Positions 32,584-42,078 of a DNA stretch of 64,000 bases are shown here, one piece after another. The notes under the pieces are model-generated. The model searched no databases and had not been told where the DNA came from. It was given only the letters and a program-made list of their open reading frames with translations. The position numbers were made by a program, and so were the translations under genes. The DNA is from Erythrobacter sp047872805 (lineage in GTDB: Bacteria > Pseudomonadota > Alphaproteobacteria > Sphingomonadales > Sphingomonadaceae), in the NCBI RefSeq assembly GCF_047872805.1, contig NZ_JBLQUK010000013.1:1-64000 (forward strand). Reading direction: 5' to 3'. How positions within the stretch are numbered: the stretch's first letter is position 1; every line of letters begins with the position of its first letter.

Positions 32584-34314
32584 CTAGCCGCCGCTGCGAG
32601 CCCCTGAAGCTGAACTCGTCATGCCCGCAGCCAGCGCGTTCAGCTCAAGAAATTCCTGCCGCCAGAAATTGTTCTGCCGCCCCGCCAGCGCGCCGACATC
32701 ATCGTGTGAAAAGCCCATCATCAATTCATCCCCGCGCAGCAACTGGCCAAAGGCGGCGACCGATGCGGCAAAGGCGAAATCACCGCCCGGCGCGCGTGCC
32801 TGAGTGAAGGCGTCGCGGGTCACCACCGTATCAATCAGCCGCGAGGTGTCGCCATCGGGCAGCTTGAAACGCAGTTTGACATGCGCGGCCTCGGCCATGC
32901 GGCGTTCGGCGGCGGCGGCGGGCTGGTCCTCATAACGCCGGGGAGCAATCCAGCCGCGCGATCCGGCGGGCACAATTTCGTAAATCGCCGTGACCTGATG
33001 CCCTGCACCAATGTCGCCGGCATCGACCGCATCATTGTCGAAATCCTGTTCGCGCAGCGCCCGGTTCTCATAGCCGACCAGCCTGTACTGGCTGATGACG
33101 GCGGGATTGAATTCGACCTGGATTTTCACGTCCTTGGCAATGGTGAACAGCGTCGACGACATTTCGTCGCTCAGCACCTTTTTCGCCTCCAGCGCGGTGT
33201 CGATATAGGCGTAATTGCCGTTACCCTTGTTGGCGATCTGCTCCATCATGGCTTCGTTGTAATTGCCCTGACCAAAGCCCAGGGTGGTCAGCGTGATGTC
33301 GCGGTCACGGTAGTTTTCGATCATTTCAATCAGCGTCTGATTATCCGACACGCCGACGTTGAAATCGCCATCAGTCGCCAGGATCACGCGATTGACGCCG
33401 CCTTGGATGAAGTTGTCCTCGGCGATGTTATAGGCCAGTTGCAGGCCAGCGCCCCCTGCGGTCGATCCCCCGGCGGACAATTCATCCAGCGCGCGGCGGA
33501 TGGCGCGGGTGTCGTTGGTCGGTTCCAGCACCAGGCCCGCTGCACCGGCATAAACCACGATCGAAACCTTGTCCTGCGGCCCCAATTCCCCGGCCAACCC
33601 GGAAAGCGCGGTTTTGACCAGCGGGAGTTTGTCCGGGCTGTTCATCGATCCCGAAACGTCCATCAGGAACACGAGGTTGGCGGGCGGGCGTTCATCGCTG
33701 GCAATGTCATAACCGCGCAGACCGATGCGCATCAGATAGGTGCCTTCGTTCCACGGCGTGCGCGCCACGTCGGTGGTGACGCTGAACGGCACATCGCGGC
33801 TTTGCGGGCGCGGGTAATCATAGCGGAAATAATTGACCATTTCCTCGGTCCGCACCGCAGCTTGCGGTGGCAACTGGCCTTGCGACAGAAACCGCCGGGT
33901 GTTGGCATAGGCGCCCGTGTCGACATCCACGCTGAAAGTGCTGACCGGTTCGGCGGAGACAAGTTTGACGGGTGAGACTTCCTCGCCGTCATATTGCTCG
34001 CGCCCCGGATCGGTGGGCACCATCACCGGCGGGACGATATAGCCAGGAGAGGGAGCAGCGCGCACCATCTCGTTGCCGCGCAGCGCACCGCTGCGGATGC
34101 GCGAACCGGTGACCATGAGGGCGTCGGCTTCCGACATCGCTTGCGACGGAGGCGGAGGCGGAGGGGGCGGGGGAGGCGGCGGCGCTCCGGCGATTTTGCC
34201 CGGCGCATCACCCGTGCTGGCCATATCTGCGGCCCCATCGGCGCAGGCGGCGATGACAAGGCAGAGCGCAAGCACGGCCCCGAATTTCAGATGAAAAGGC
34301 GTAAAGTTGCGCAT
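32584..34314 (-). CDS. YfbK-like von Willebrand factor A lipoprotein
   Basis: A 576-residue lipoprotein: lipobox LVIAAC, a run of twelve prolines, a segment ALMVTGSRIRSG that resembles the start of TonB-receptor plug domains, an N-terminal YfbK domain (FSVDVDTGAYANTRRFL), a vWA domain (about 200-380) with a complete metal site (FLMDVSGSMNSPDK, later ATDGDFNVG), and a C-terminal DUF3520-type domain. ATG 34314 with GGGGA upstream gives the normal signal peptide; the frame stays open further upstream. vWA lipoproteins of this type bind proteins through a metal ion at the envelope; the ligand is unknown. It stands alone downstream of the flippase gene. Confidence 0.88.
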   Translation of the reverse strand: MRNFTPFHLKFGAVLALCLVIAACADGAADMASTGDAPGKIAGAPPPPPPPPPPPPSQAMSEADALMVTGSRIRSGALRGNEMVRAAPSPGYIVPPVMVPTDPGREQYDGEEVSPVKLVSAEPVSTFSVDVDTGAYANTRRFLSQGQLPPQAAVRTEEMVNYFRYDYPRPQSRDVPFSVTTDVARTPWNEGTYLMRIGLRGYDIASDERPPANLVFLMDVSGSMNSPDKLPLVKTALSGLAGELGPQDKVSIVVYAGAAGLVLEPTNDTRAIRRALDELSAGGSTAGGAGLQLAYNIAEDNFIQGGVNRVILATDGDFNVGVSDNQTLIEMIENYRDRDITLTTLGFGQGNYNEAMMEQIANKGNGNYAYIDTALEAKKVLSDEMSSTLFTIAKDVKIQVEFNPAVISQYRLVGYENRALREQDFDNDAVDAGDIGAGHQVTAIYEIVPAGSRGWIAPRRYEDQPAAAAERRMAEAAHVKLRFKLPDGDTSRLIDTVVTRDAFTQARAPGGDFAFAASVAAFGQLLRGDELMMGFSHDDVGALAGRQNNFWRQEFLELNALAAGMTSSASGARSGG

Positions 34315-34416
34315 AATCGGTCCCCGCGATTGCTGTGCCCTCGAAATCTGCTGCACGGGGTTAATCGTGACTGAATGCGGCTGTAAGCAAGCCGTAATGA
34401 TGCGTCGCAGCAGCAA

Positions 34417-35997
34417 TCATACCTTTGTTTGCGGGGATTTTTCCAGTTCAGGCAGGGCGTCAGCGGGGACGACATTCTTGCGGAACAGCACCTTGTCCTC
34501 CTCGCCGAATCCGCGTTTCCAGATGACCCACATGTAAACCGCGAGGATCGCCGGTCCGCCAAACACGATCTCCATCCATTCGGGCAGATAGGTCGCCGCA
34601 AAGCCGACCACCACCGCCGGAGCCGCAGCATAGACCAGCGCCCAGCGCCAGTTGGAAACGGGAGCCTTGAGCAGCGTCTTGAGCACCAGCGCCTTGACCA
34701 GGCTCGACACCGCCAATGCGGCAAACAACGCAGCCGCTGCGCCCGCCGCCTGAAACCCTTCGCCATAGCCAAGATGCTGCACCAGCAGGATCAGGCCCAC
34801 CGTCAGCACCGCTTGCAGCGTGATGACACCCAGCGAGATTGCGAGGTTCCGCTTGCGCGCGATATACACCAGCACGCTTTCAGACACGACCGCCATCGAT
34901 GCCACCACTTCTGCTGCCAGCAGGATCGCCAGCGCTCCCGTGCCGCCAACGATGGCAGGGCCGCCAAGCCCCATCACCGCTTCGCCCGGTATTCCCAGCA
35001 TCAAGGCGGTCCCGGCTTGCAGCGCAATGATCCAGAACCCGACCTGCCGCACTTGTGCGGCGATCGCGCTCATATTGCCGATCTTGAGGTTCTTGGTGAT
35101 GACCGGCGAGAGGATCGGCTCGAAACTGGATTTCAATTTCTGCGGCAGGCTAACGACTTCCTTGGCGAACCAGTAGATCCCGACCGTCCCGGCGGACGTG
35201 AACTGGCCCAGCAGGAACACATCGAGCAGCCGCGTTCCGCGCTCAATCACGTCCGCGCCTATCAATGGCAAAGCGCGCGCGGTCATTTTCAGAAGGTAGC
35301 GCGGGCGCGGCCGCCAGCCCTTGGGCCAGCCATAGGTCTTCACGAATGACCATGCAGCGGTGAACAGTGCGGCATAGATCGAAGCAACAAAGGCCAGCGC
35401 TATCCCGCCGCTGGCCAGCGCGGGCACGAAAAATAGACCCGCAACCAGCAGGGATTTGGTCCATGGCTCCACCACCGCGCGGGCGCGCACCGTGGTGGCG
35501 ATGTCATAGCGATAGGCCTGCGCGGCGAGCAGGATTTCGGTCAGCGCGAAACCCGGAATCGCCGCGATCATCCACATGTCGTATTCGGAATTGGTTCCGC
35601 TCGGAAAGATAATCATTGGAAACGCGAACAGCAGCGCGCAGGCGGCAAGCGAAAACAGCAGCGAGGTCAGCATCCCATCGAACACGAGGTTGGTGGGAGA
35701 GCCCTCCGCGCCATCGCCGTCCTCCTCCGCGCCTTCGCTCAGCCGCTGCGCCAGCCCGCGTTTTTCGCCGAGCGCGCAGATCAGCGCGAAAATCTCGATG
35801 ACGACGAAGGCGGCGGCGAAACGCCCCATTTCATCGACGCCGTAGAGCCGGAAGCCAACGAACAGAAATGGTATTCCGCCCAGCAGCCGGAGAAAAAACC
35901 CAAGCGTGTTGATGCGCCCGCCCTTGGCCAGCGTCGCCATGTCGTCTCCGCCTTTATCCGGACGCAGAGTTTCTGTGGAAGGCGGCGGGATGCTCAT
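34417..35997 (-). CDS. polysaccharide/lipid flippase (MOP superfamily)
   Basis: A 526-residue integral membrane protein with about 13-14 hydrophobic helices and the layout of Wzx-like polysaccharide biosynthesis proteins. It should move a lipid-linked glycan across the inner membrane. The start overlaps the gpsA stop (ATGA), making tsaD-gpsA-flippase one operon; this arrangement does not reveal the substrate. There are no glycosyltransferase genes nearby, so it is not part of a visible capsule or O-antigen cluster. Confidence 0.83.
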   Translation of the reverse strand: MSIPPPSTETLRPDKGGDDMATLAKGGRINTLGFFLRLLGGIPFLFVGFRLYGVDEMGRFAAAFVVIEIFALICALGEKRGLAQRLSEGAEEDGDGAEGSPTNLVFDGMLTSLLFSLAACALLFAFPMIIFPSGTNSEYDMWMIAAIPGFALTEILLAAQAYRYDIATTVRARAVVEPWTKSLLVAGLFFVPALASGGIALAFVASIYAALFTAAWSFVKTYGWPKGWRPRPRYLLKMTARALPLIGADVIERGTRLLDVFLLGQFTSAGTVGIYWFAKEVVSLPQKLKSSFEPILSPVITKNLKIGNMSAIAAQVRQVGFWIIALQAGTALMLGIPGEAVMGLGGPAIVGGTGALAILLAAEVVASMAVVSESVLVYIARKRNLAISLGVITLQAVLTVGLILLVQHLGYGEGFQAAGAAAALFAALAVSSLVKALVLKTLLKAPVSNWRWALVYAAAPAVVVGFAATYLPEWMEIVFGGPAILAVYMWVIWKRGFGEEDKVLFRKNVVPADALPELEKSPQTKV

Positions 35998-36983
35998 GCG
36001 CCTTGTTCAGCCGTCAGTGGGCGGGCGAGCAACTGAGCGACCACATCGCGCGGCGATGCCCCTGCAAGAATGGCGGTCACGGCGGCGGTGATCGGCATGG
36101 CAATACCGCGCTGCTTGGCCATTTCGGCGAGCACCGGGGCGGTGTGCGCACCCTCCGCAACAGTGGTGCGATCGGCCATCAGTTCGGCGGCGCTCCGGCC
36201 CTCTCCCAGCGCCTTTCCGAGTGAAAAATTGCGGCTGGAGGTGGAGGAGCAAGTGAGCACGAGGTCGCCCAATCCGCACAGGCCCGCCAGCGTTACCGGC
36301 TGCGCGCCCAAAGCCTCACCAAAGCGCAGCATTTCGGCATAGCCGCGCGCGATCAAAGCGGCGCGGGCGTTCTGGCCAAGCCTCAACCCATCGACCACGC
36401 CGCAGGCAATCGCCAGCACGTTCTTGATCGATCCACCGACCTCTGCGCCGGTGACATCGTCGGAAAAATAGGGGCGAAAGGCCGGGCGTGCGATGACCGG
36501 GGCGAGCCGTTCCCATTGCGCGTGGCCGCCTTCGCAGGCGAGCGTTACGGCGGTCGGCAGACCGGCGGCGACCTCATGCGCGAAAGTCGGACCGGACAGC
36601 ACTGCGATCCCGCTGCCCGGTGCAGCGGCGCGCGCGGCTTCGTTCATCAGCCGCCCGGTGCCCGCCTCGATCCCTTTGGAACACAGCACCAGATCGCGTG
36701 GGGGCGCGGTGAGACCGGACAGCACCTTACCCAGAACCTGCGCCGGGGTGACCACCAGCACAGTGTCGATCCCCGCCAGATCGCCAAGATCGCCGGTTGC
36801 GCGGATATGCTCCGATAGCCGGGCATCGGGCAGATATTGCGGGTTTCGGTGTTCGGAATTGATCGCTGCGACCACTTCGCTTTCATAGGCCCACAGCACC
36901 ACGCCGCGCCCGTCGCTGCTGAGCATTTGCGCGAGCGCGGTGCCCCATGCGCCAGCGCCGATCACTCCGACAATCGCCGTCAT
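35994..36983 (-). CDS. gpsA: glycerol-3-phosphate dehydrogenase [NAD(P)+]
   Basis: A cytosolic 329-residue enzyme that reduces dihydroxyacetone phosphate to sn-glycerol 3-phosphate for phospholipid synthesis. It has the Rossmann start VGVIGAGAWGTALAQML, the family motif VLSGPTFAHEVAAGLPTAV, the catalytic lysine region GGSIKNVLAIACGVVDGL and GLGDLVLTCSSTSSRNFSLG. It overlaps tsaD upstream and the flippase gene downstream by four bases each. Confidence 0.96.
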   Translation of the reverse strand: MTAIVGVIGAGAWGTALAQMLSSDGRGVVLWAYESEVVAAINSEHRNPQYLPDARLSEHIRATGDLGDLAGIDTVLVVTPAQVLGKVLSGLTAPPRDLVLCSKGIEAGTGRLMNEAARAAAPGSGIAVLSGPTFAHEVAAGLPTAVTLACEGGHAQWERLAPVIARPAFRPYFSDDVTGAEVGGSIKNVLAIACGVVDGLRLGQNARAALIARGYAEMLRFGEALGAQPVTLAGLCGLGDLVLTCSSTSSRNFSLGKALGEGRSAAELMADRTTVAEGAHTAPVLAEMAKQRGIAMPITAAVTAILAGASPRDVVAQLLARPLTAEQGA

Positions 36984-38062
36984 GCCTTAACCCCCGCGCC
37001 GCGCACCGTCTCTGCTTCCGGATCGAGCGGCCAGCGCGGGCGCGCTTTTGTATCCAGAGGGTCGCCCGCGAAACCCGGATCGAGCGCCAATCGCTCGCAG
37101 CCCGCCCAGGCGATCATCGCCGCATTGTCGGTGCACAGCGCCAGCGGCGGCGCTACAAAGCGCATTGCACGGCGCTGCGCCAACATTTCGAGCGCGCCGC
37201 GCACGCTGTGATTGGCGGCAACCCCTCCGGCGACCACCAGCGCCGGGAACGGGCCTGACCGGCTGAGCGCGCGTTCCAGCCGGTCGAGCAGGCAATCAAT
37301 CGCGGCCTGCTGAAAACTTGCTGCAATATCGGCGTTCGTATGTTTGCCGCTGTCATGTGCGCGCAGCACCGCGCTTTTCAGGCCTGCAAACGAGAAATGC
37401 GGCTCCTTCGATCCCTTGAGAGGACGCGGCAACGGCACGGCCCCCGCGTCTCCCTCGCGCGCCAACCGCTCAACCGCAGGCCCGCCGGGATAGCCGAGGC
37501 CGAGAATCTTGGCGGTCTTGTCAAACGCCTCACCCAGCGCATCGTCGATGGTGGTGGCAAGGCGGCGATATTGGCCAACGCCTTCAACCGACAGGATCTG
37601 GCAATGCCCGCCTGATACCAGCAGCAACAGATAGGGAAATCCCAGCGCGCCATCGGCCAGACGCGGGGACAGGGCGTGCCCTTCGAGATGATTGACCGCG
37701 ATCAGCGGCTTTTGCGCCGCCATCGCCAGCGCCTTGCCGCTGACCAACCCGACCATGACCCCGCCGATCAGTCCTGGCCCGGCGGTCGCGGCAATCGCGT
37801 CCACTTGATCCAAACGCAATCCGGCGTCCTCCATCACACCTTCGATCATCGGTGCGAGCCGCTGCGCATGGGCGCGCGCGGCGATTTCGGGCACAACCCC
37901 GCCATAGGGCGCGTGCTCGGCCTCTTGCGACGCAATCCGCTGCGCCAGGATGCGGCGATCCCCGGTGACGAGCGCCACCGCCGTTTCGTCGCAGCTCGAC
38001 TCAATGCCCAGCACGATTGCGGGCGCGATCACTGCGTCAGACTTGTGCGATACCGATCCCAT
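36980..38062 (-). CDS. tsaD: tRNA N6-adenosine threonylcarbamoyltransferase
   Basis: A 360-residue ASKHA-fold enzyme that transfers threonylcarbamoyl from TC-AMP to A37 of ANN-decoding tRNAs, with TsaB and TsaE as partners. Visible motifs are LGIESSCDETAVA, the metal-binding HLEGHALSP, LLVSGGHCQIL, and the C-terminal DNAAMIAWAG. It is the first gene of tsaD-gpsA-flippase and is divergent from hemC, with 44 bp between the two starts, a gene order common in alphaproteobacteria. Confidence 0.96.
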   Translation of the reverse strand: MGSVSHKSDAVIAPAIVLGIESSCDETAVALVTGDRRILAQRIASQEAEHAPYGGVVPEIAARAHAQRLAPMIEGVMEDAGLRLDQVDAIAATAGPGLIGGVMVGLVSGKALAMAAQKPLIAVNHLEGHALSPRLADGALGFPYLLLLVSGGHCQILSVEGVGQYRRLATTIDDALGEAFDKTAKILGLGYPGGPAVERLAREGDAGAVPLPRPLKGSKEPHFSFAGLKSAVLRAHDSGKHTNADIAASFQQAAIDCLLDRLERALSRSGPFPALVVAGGVAANHSVRGALEMLAQRRAMRFVAPPLALCTDNAAMIAWAGCERLALDPGFAGDPLDTKARPRWPLDPEAETVRGAGVKA

Positions 38063-38106
38063 CGCGCTTCCATCTAGTCCTTGTGCGGGCTAGGGCAAGC
38101 TTGACC

Positions 38107-39057
38107 ATGAATAACGCATCCCGCTCTGCCGCCCGGATCCGCCTTGGAACCCGCAATTCACCGCTTGCCATGGCGCAGGCTATCGAAACCCGTCAGCGCC
38201 TGTGCGCGGCGCATGGCTGGGCCGAGGACGCGGTTGAATTGGTCCCCGTGCTCGCCAGCGGAGACAAGGTCCTCGACCGGCCGCTGGCGGAGATTGGCGG
38301 CAAGGCGCTGTGGACCAAGGAACTGGATCAATGGCTGGCCGAAGGGCGCATCGACGCGGCGGTGCATTCGGCCAAGGATGTCGAGACCATTCGCCCCGAT
38401 GTGTTTCATTTTGCCGCATTCCTGCCGCGCGCGGATCGCCGGGATGCTCTGGTCGGTGCGGCCAGCATCGCGGCGATTCCGCGAGGCGCGGTGGTGGGCA
38501 CGTCGGCACCGCGCCGCGCCGCGCAATTGCTCAACCTGCGCCCCGATTGCCGGGTTGTGACGTTTCGCGGCAATGTCGCCACGCGGCTGGGCAAGCTGGC
38601 TGCGGGAGAGGCGGACGTGACCTTTCTGGCGGCGGCGGGGCTTGAGCGTTTGGGCCAAAGCGAGGTCGGGTCACCGCTCGATGCGGCGGACTGGATACCA
38701 GCGGCGGCACAGGGCGTGATAGCGCTGGAATGCCGCGCCGATGATGCCGGGGCCACGGCAGCGCTGGCGGCGCTCGATCATGCGGGCACTCGCGCCGAAC
38801 TCGAAGCGGAACGCGCGTTGCTCGCGGCACTTGGCGGGACGTGCCATTCGCCGGTTGCAGTGCTGTGCCAACCGGGCGGCGCGGGCCTCGTGATGCGCGC
38901 GGCGCTGTTCAGTCCCGATGGGACGCAGCGGATTGAGGGCGAGACGGACTTTGCCGAAGGCGATCATGCACCGGTCCGCGCGCTCGCCGCCGATCTGCTG
39001 GGGCGCGCTGCGCCGGGAATTGCGGCGCATTTCGGCGGTTCCAGAACGGGAGGCTGA
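38107..39057 (+). CDS. hemC: hydroxymethylbilane synthase (porphobilinogen deaminase)
   Basis: A 316-residue cytosolic enzyme that joins four porphobilinogen units into hydroxymethylbilane. It shows IRLGTRNSPLAMAQA, the catalytic aspartate region AAVHSAKDVET, the arginine-rich GTSAPRRAAQLL and VTFRGNVATRLGKL, and the dipyrromethane-cofactor cysteine in LGGTCHSPVAVL. ATG 38107 fits the family start. HemD begins directly after its stop codon, so the two steps of tetrapyrrole synthesis are coupled. Confidence 0.96.
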   Translation: MNNASRSAARIRLGTRNSPLAMAQAIETRQRLCAAHGWAEDAVELVPVLASGDKVLDRPLAEIGGKALWTKELDQWLAEGRIDAAVHSAKDVETIRPDVFHFAAFLPRADRRDALVGAASIAAIPRGAVVGTSAPRRAAQLLNLRPDCRVVTFRGNVATRLGKLAAGEADVTFLAAAGLERLGQSEVGSPLDAADWIPAAAQGVIALECRADDAGATAALAALDHAGTRAELEAERALLAALGGTCHSPVAVLCQPGGAGLVMRAALFSPDGTQRIEGETDFAEGDHAPVRALAADLLGRAAPGIAAHFGGSRTGG

Positions 39058-39735
39058 ATGCCCGGCACCGTCCTAATCGTGCGGCCAGAGCCGGGATTGT
39101 CGGCCAGCCTCGCGGCTGCCAACGCATTAGGGCTGAACGCTGTCGGCTATCCCATGTTCGAAATCCGCGCCGCTGCGTGGCACTGCCCTGATCCGGCTGA
39201 AATCGACGCGCTGATTATCGGCAGCGCCAATGCCATCCGGCACGGCGGAGCAGGGCTCGACTTGCTCAAGGGCAAGCCGGTTTACGCGGTTGGAGAATCC
39301 ACCGCGGATGCCGCGCGCGCGGTAGGGTTTACGGTCGCTGCGACCGGCAGCGGGGGCTTGCAGAATGTGCTGGACGCCGTGCCTGTTCCGCTGCGGTTGT
39401 TGCGGATTGCCGGGGCGGACCATGTCGCCTTGCGCGTGCCGGAAGGGGTGCAGATGCAGACGGTGATCGCCTATGAAGCATTTGCCTGCGAGTTGCCCGA
39501 ACCCTTGCGCGCCTTGCAGGATCTTGAGCTGACGGTGATGCTTCATTCGGCGGCGGCGGCGGAGCAGTTTGACCGCGAAAGCAGGCGCTTGGCACTGCAT
39601 CGGAGCCGCATTGTGTTGACGGTGATCGGACCGCGCGTGGCAGCGGCAGCGGGCGCAGGATGGCGCGCTGTCCACGTTTCCCCGGCCCCCAATGACTATG
39701 CCTTGTTGGAATTGACCCGGCAGGTGTGCATATAG
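39058..39735 (+). CDS. hemD: uroporphyrinogen-III synthase
   Basis: A 225-residue member of the poorly conserved HemD family, which closes hydroxymethylbilane to uroporphyrinogen III with inversion of ring D. Recognisable are VLIVRPEPG at the start, IIGSANAIRHGG, VYAVGESTADAARAVGF and the C-terminal IGPRVAAAAGAGWRAVHVSPAPNDYALLE. The ATG follows the hemC stop without a gap. Identification rests on these motifs together with position. Confidence 0.93.
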   Translation: MPGTVLIVRPEPGLSASLAAANALGLNAVGYPMFEIRAAAWHCPDPAEIDALIIGSANAIRHGGAGLDLLKGKPVYAVGESTADAARAVGFTVAATGSGGLQNVLDAVPVPLRLLRIAGADHVALRVPEGVQMQTVIAYEAFACELPEPLRALQDLELTVMLHSAAAAEQFDRESRRLALHRSRIVLTVIGPRVAAAAGAGWRAVHVSPAPNDYALLELTRQVCI

Positions 39736-39783
39736 TGCACCATTCCCGGTGATAATGGGCCGCAAGAAACGGAAAAAAACCCG

Positions 39784-40755
39784 ATGGAATCGAAATATGG
39801 CAGCCGGAGGAAGCCGACCTCGATGAGGCGATTTGTGCTGGCTGCGCTTGCTTCTTTCCTCGCTGGCGGTGCGCTGGTGGGATATGTGGTGTGGTACAAT
39901 CTCAGCCCCGCTGAAACGGAGACCAGCGCTGCGGCGGACACTGCGCCCGCGCTGCCCGACGCGCCGGTTGTTGCTGGCGAACAAGGGGACGCTGCCGGTG
40001 ATGCGCCCGGCGATGCAATTGCGGCCTCGCCCAGCCCGCTGGCCGAGGTGCGCGCCGCGCTTGAAGAAGGCGACACTGAAGGCGCTGCACAAGCGGTCAA
40101 CCGTGTGGTCGATCAACAAGGCGGCCTCGATCAACGGCTGGCTGCGGCGGAGCAGCGGCTCGCCCGGCTTGATCTTCAGGCGCAAGCGGCGGCGGGCAAT
40201 GCTGCGCGCGCCGAAGGGCTGCTGATCGCCTTTGCCACCCGCCGCGCGATCGAACGCGGGGCAGAACTTGGCTACCTTGCGGATCAATTGCGGCTGCGGT
40301 TTTCCGACCAATGGCCCAATGCGGTCAGCACCATTATCAATTTCTCGCGCGAGCCGATCCGGATCGACAATCTGACCGCGCGGCTGGATGGTCTGGGGCC
40401 GCAATTGGTCGCCCGCAACGAAGGGATGAGCTGGAACAGGCTGCAACGCGAGGTTTCGGAATTGTTTGTGATTCGCCGCGAAAACACGCCTTCCCCTCAG
40501 CCCGAGCGGCGGCTCGACCGCGCGCGGATCGCGCTGGAGCAGGGGCGCTATCAAAATGCGATTGACGAAATTCGCGGTTTGCCCGGTGCCGAACAGGCGG
40601 AAAGCTGGATCGCCGATGCCGAACGCTTCCGCGATGTGATGGCGGCGCTTGAAGTGATCGAAACCGCCGCTGTGCTCGATCAGAGCGGGCTGCGCGACGG
40701 GGCCGGAAATGCGGTGCGTCAGCCCAGCCCGGTGGAACCGGCGGGCGGCGAGTAG
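39784..40755 (+). CDS. mitofilin/Mic60-like inner-membrane protein
   Basis: A 323-residue protein with one N-terminal membrane helix (FVLAALASFLAGGALVGYVVWY), an Ala/acidic linker, a coiled-coil-like middle (VNRVVDQQGGLDQRLAAAEQRLARLDLQAQAAAG) and a C-terminal part that resembles the mitofilin signature (RIALEQGRYQNAIDEIRGLPG, then ESWIADAERFRDVMAALEVIETAA). Alphaproteobacterial Mic60 genes lie just after hemD, as here, and shape inner-membrane folds at contacts with the outer membrane. The coiled coil is much shorter than in most relatives. A second ATG 13 codons in is possible. Confidence 0.75.
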   Translation: MESKYGSRRKPTSMRRFVLAALASFLAGGALVGYVVWYNLSPAETETSAAADTAPALPDAPVVAGEQGDAAGDAPGDAIAASPSPLAEVRAALEEGDTEGAAQAVNRVVDQQGGLDQRLAAAEQRLARLDLQAQAAAGNAARAEGLLIAFATRRAIERGAELGYLADQLRLRFSDQWPNAVSTIINFSREPIRIDNLTARLDGLGPQLVARNEGMSWNRLQREVSELFVIRRENTPSPQPERRLDRARIALEQGRYQNAIDEIRGLPGAEQAESWIADAERFRDVMAALEVIETAAVLDQSGLRDGAGNAVRQPSPVEPAGGE

Positions 40756-40770
40756 CGGCTGATCCTTCGC

Positions 40771-41985
40771 TTAGGCCTTGAGCAATTCGGGTAAAGCCCC
40801 CGATACGCCGCGGGCCTCGTCCATGAAAAACGATTTGAGCATTGGTGTGCGCTGCACTGCCGCCATGCCGAACCGCCGCATAGCGCTGGCGGTTTTACCG
40901 GGGACGCCAAACAGCCGGGTCAGCCCGTCGGTGGCCAGCGCGACCATGAAACTGTCGAGCCCGCGCCAATTTTCATAGCGTTTGAGCAATTGCGCATCGC
41001 CGGGGTCCAGCCCGATCCGCGCGCCATCGGCCAGCACCTCGACCAGCGCCGCCGCATCGCGCAGACCCAGGTTCAATCCCTGTCCCGCAATCGGGTGAAT
41101 CCCATGCGCCGCATCGCCGATCAGCGCGAGTCGTTCGCCGGTGATCTTTGCCGTGTGGTGAAAGCCCAGCGGCCAGCTTGACCGCGCACCGACGCTGGTA
41201 ACCTCGCCCAGAATATCGCCCATCCGTTTCTGCACTTCGGCCAGAAGCGCCCGGTCGCCCAGTTTCGTTACCGCCTTGCCGTCGGCCTCCGATACGGTCC
41301 ACACCAGCGAGGATCGGTGCGTGCCATCGGCATCGTCGCGCATCGGCAATAGGGCAAAGGGGCCAGCGGGATAGAATATCTCCCACGCGACATTGTCATG
41401 TGGGCGCGAATGGGTCAGCCCGGCGATCACCGCGCGGTGTTTGTAATCCCATTTGGCAATCGTGATCCCCGCCTGATCGCGGGTCGGCGATGCGCGCCCT
41501 TCGGCGGCGACCATCAACCGGCCCTTAAGCTTGCGCCCATCGGTGAGCACGGCGGCGACGCCGAATTCGCTGCGCTGACGTTCGGCGATCTCGGCCTTGG
41601 GCACCCAATTGATCAGCGGCTCTTCTCCTGCTGCCTCAAACAAGGCCAGCCGCAGGCGGCGGTTGGGGAACATCCGCCCCAGCGTCCCTTCGTCAGGGCC
41701 GGGGGTAAAATCGAGCCTGCCGGGGCGGTTCTGATCGGTCACCGCGATGCTGGCGATGTCGCAGGCGAATTGTTCGAGGCTGTCTGCGATCCCGATATTG
41801 GTGAACAAATGCCAGCTTGCGGTGGAGATCGCGGTGGCGCGGTCGTCAAACCCCTCTGCGGTCAGCTCGGCGGGATCGGCGCGGTCGATCACATGGCTGG
41901 AAAGCCCCTGACGCGCGGCCGCCAGCGCCAGCGTCATGCCAACCAGCCCGCCGCCAAGGATCAGAAGATCGCGTGTGTCGTCCAT
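40771..41985 (-). CDS. UbiH/UbiF/Coq6-family FAD hydroxylase
   Basis: A 404-residue flavoprotein monooxygenase of ubiquinone biosynthesis. It has the Rossmann motif LLILGGGLVGMTLALAAARQG, the family YFDDRATAIS-like segment (FDDRATAISTASWHLF), and the second FAD site LIGDAAHGIHPIAGQGLNLGLRDAAAL. ATG 41985 with GGAAA upstream is chosen; the frame is open for another 269 codons, but that part is antisense to the DsbD gene. Which ring position it hydroxylates cannot be told from sequence. It converges with the Mic60-like gene. Confidence 0.93.
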   Translation of the reverse strand: MDDTRDLLILGGGLVGMTLALAAARQGLSSHVIDRADPAELTAEGFDDRATAISTASWHLFTNIGIADSLEQFACDIASIAVTDQNRPGRLDFTPGPDEGTLGRMFPNRRLRLALFEAAGEEPLINWVPKAEIAERQRSEFGVAAVLTDGRKLKGRLMVAAEGRASPTRDQAGITIAKWDYKHRAVIAGLTHSRPHDNVAWEIFYPAGPFALLPMRDDADGTHRSSLVWTVSEADGKAVTKLGDRALLAEVQKRMGDILGEVTSVGARSSWPLGFHHTAKITGERLALIGDAAHGIHPIAGQGLNLGLRDAAALVEVLADGARIGLDPGDAQLLKRYENWRGLDSFMVALATDGLTRLFGVPGKTASAMRRFGMAAVQRTPMLKSFFMDEARGVSGALPELLKA

Positions 41986-42078
41986 ATAATTTCCGTAACC
42001 TCTATCGCGCCGTTTGCGAATATTGCCATGCATGCCTAGAGGTTCTGGCGTGTTCGAGGCAAGAATGTTCCCTATCTG

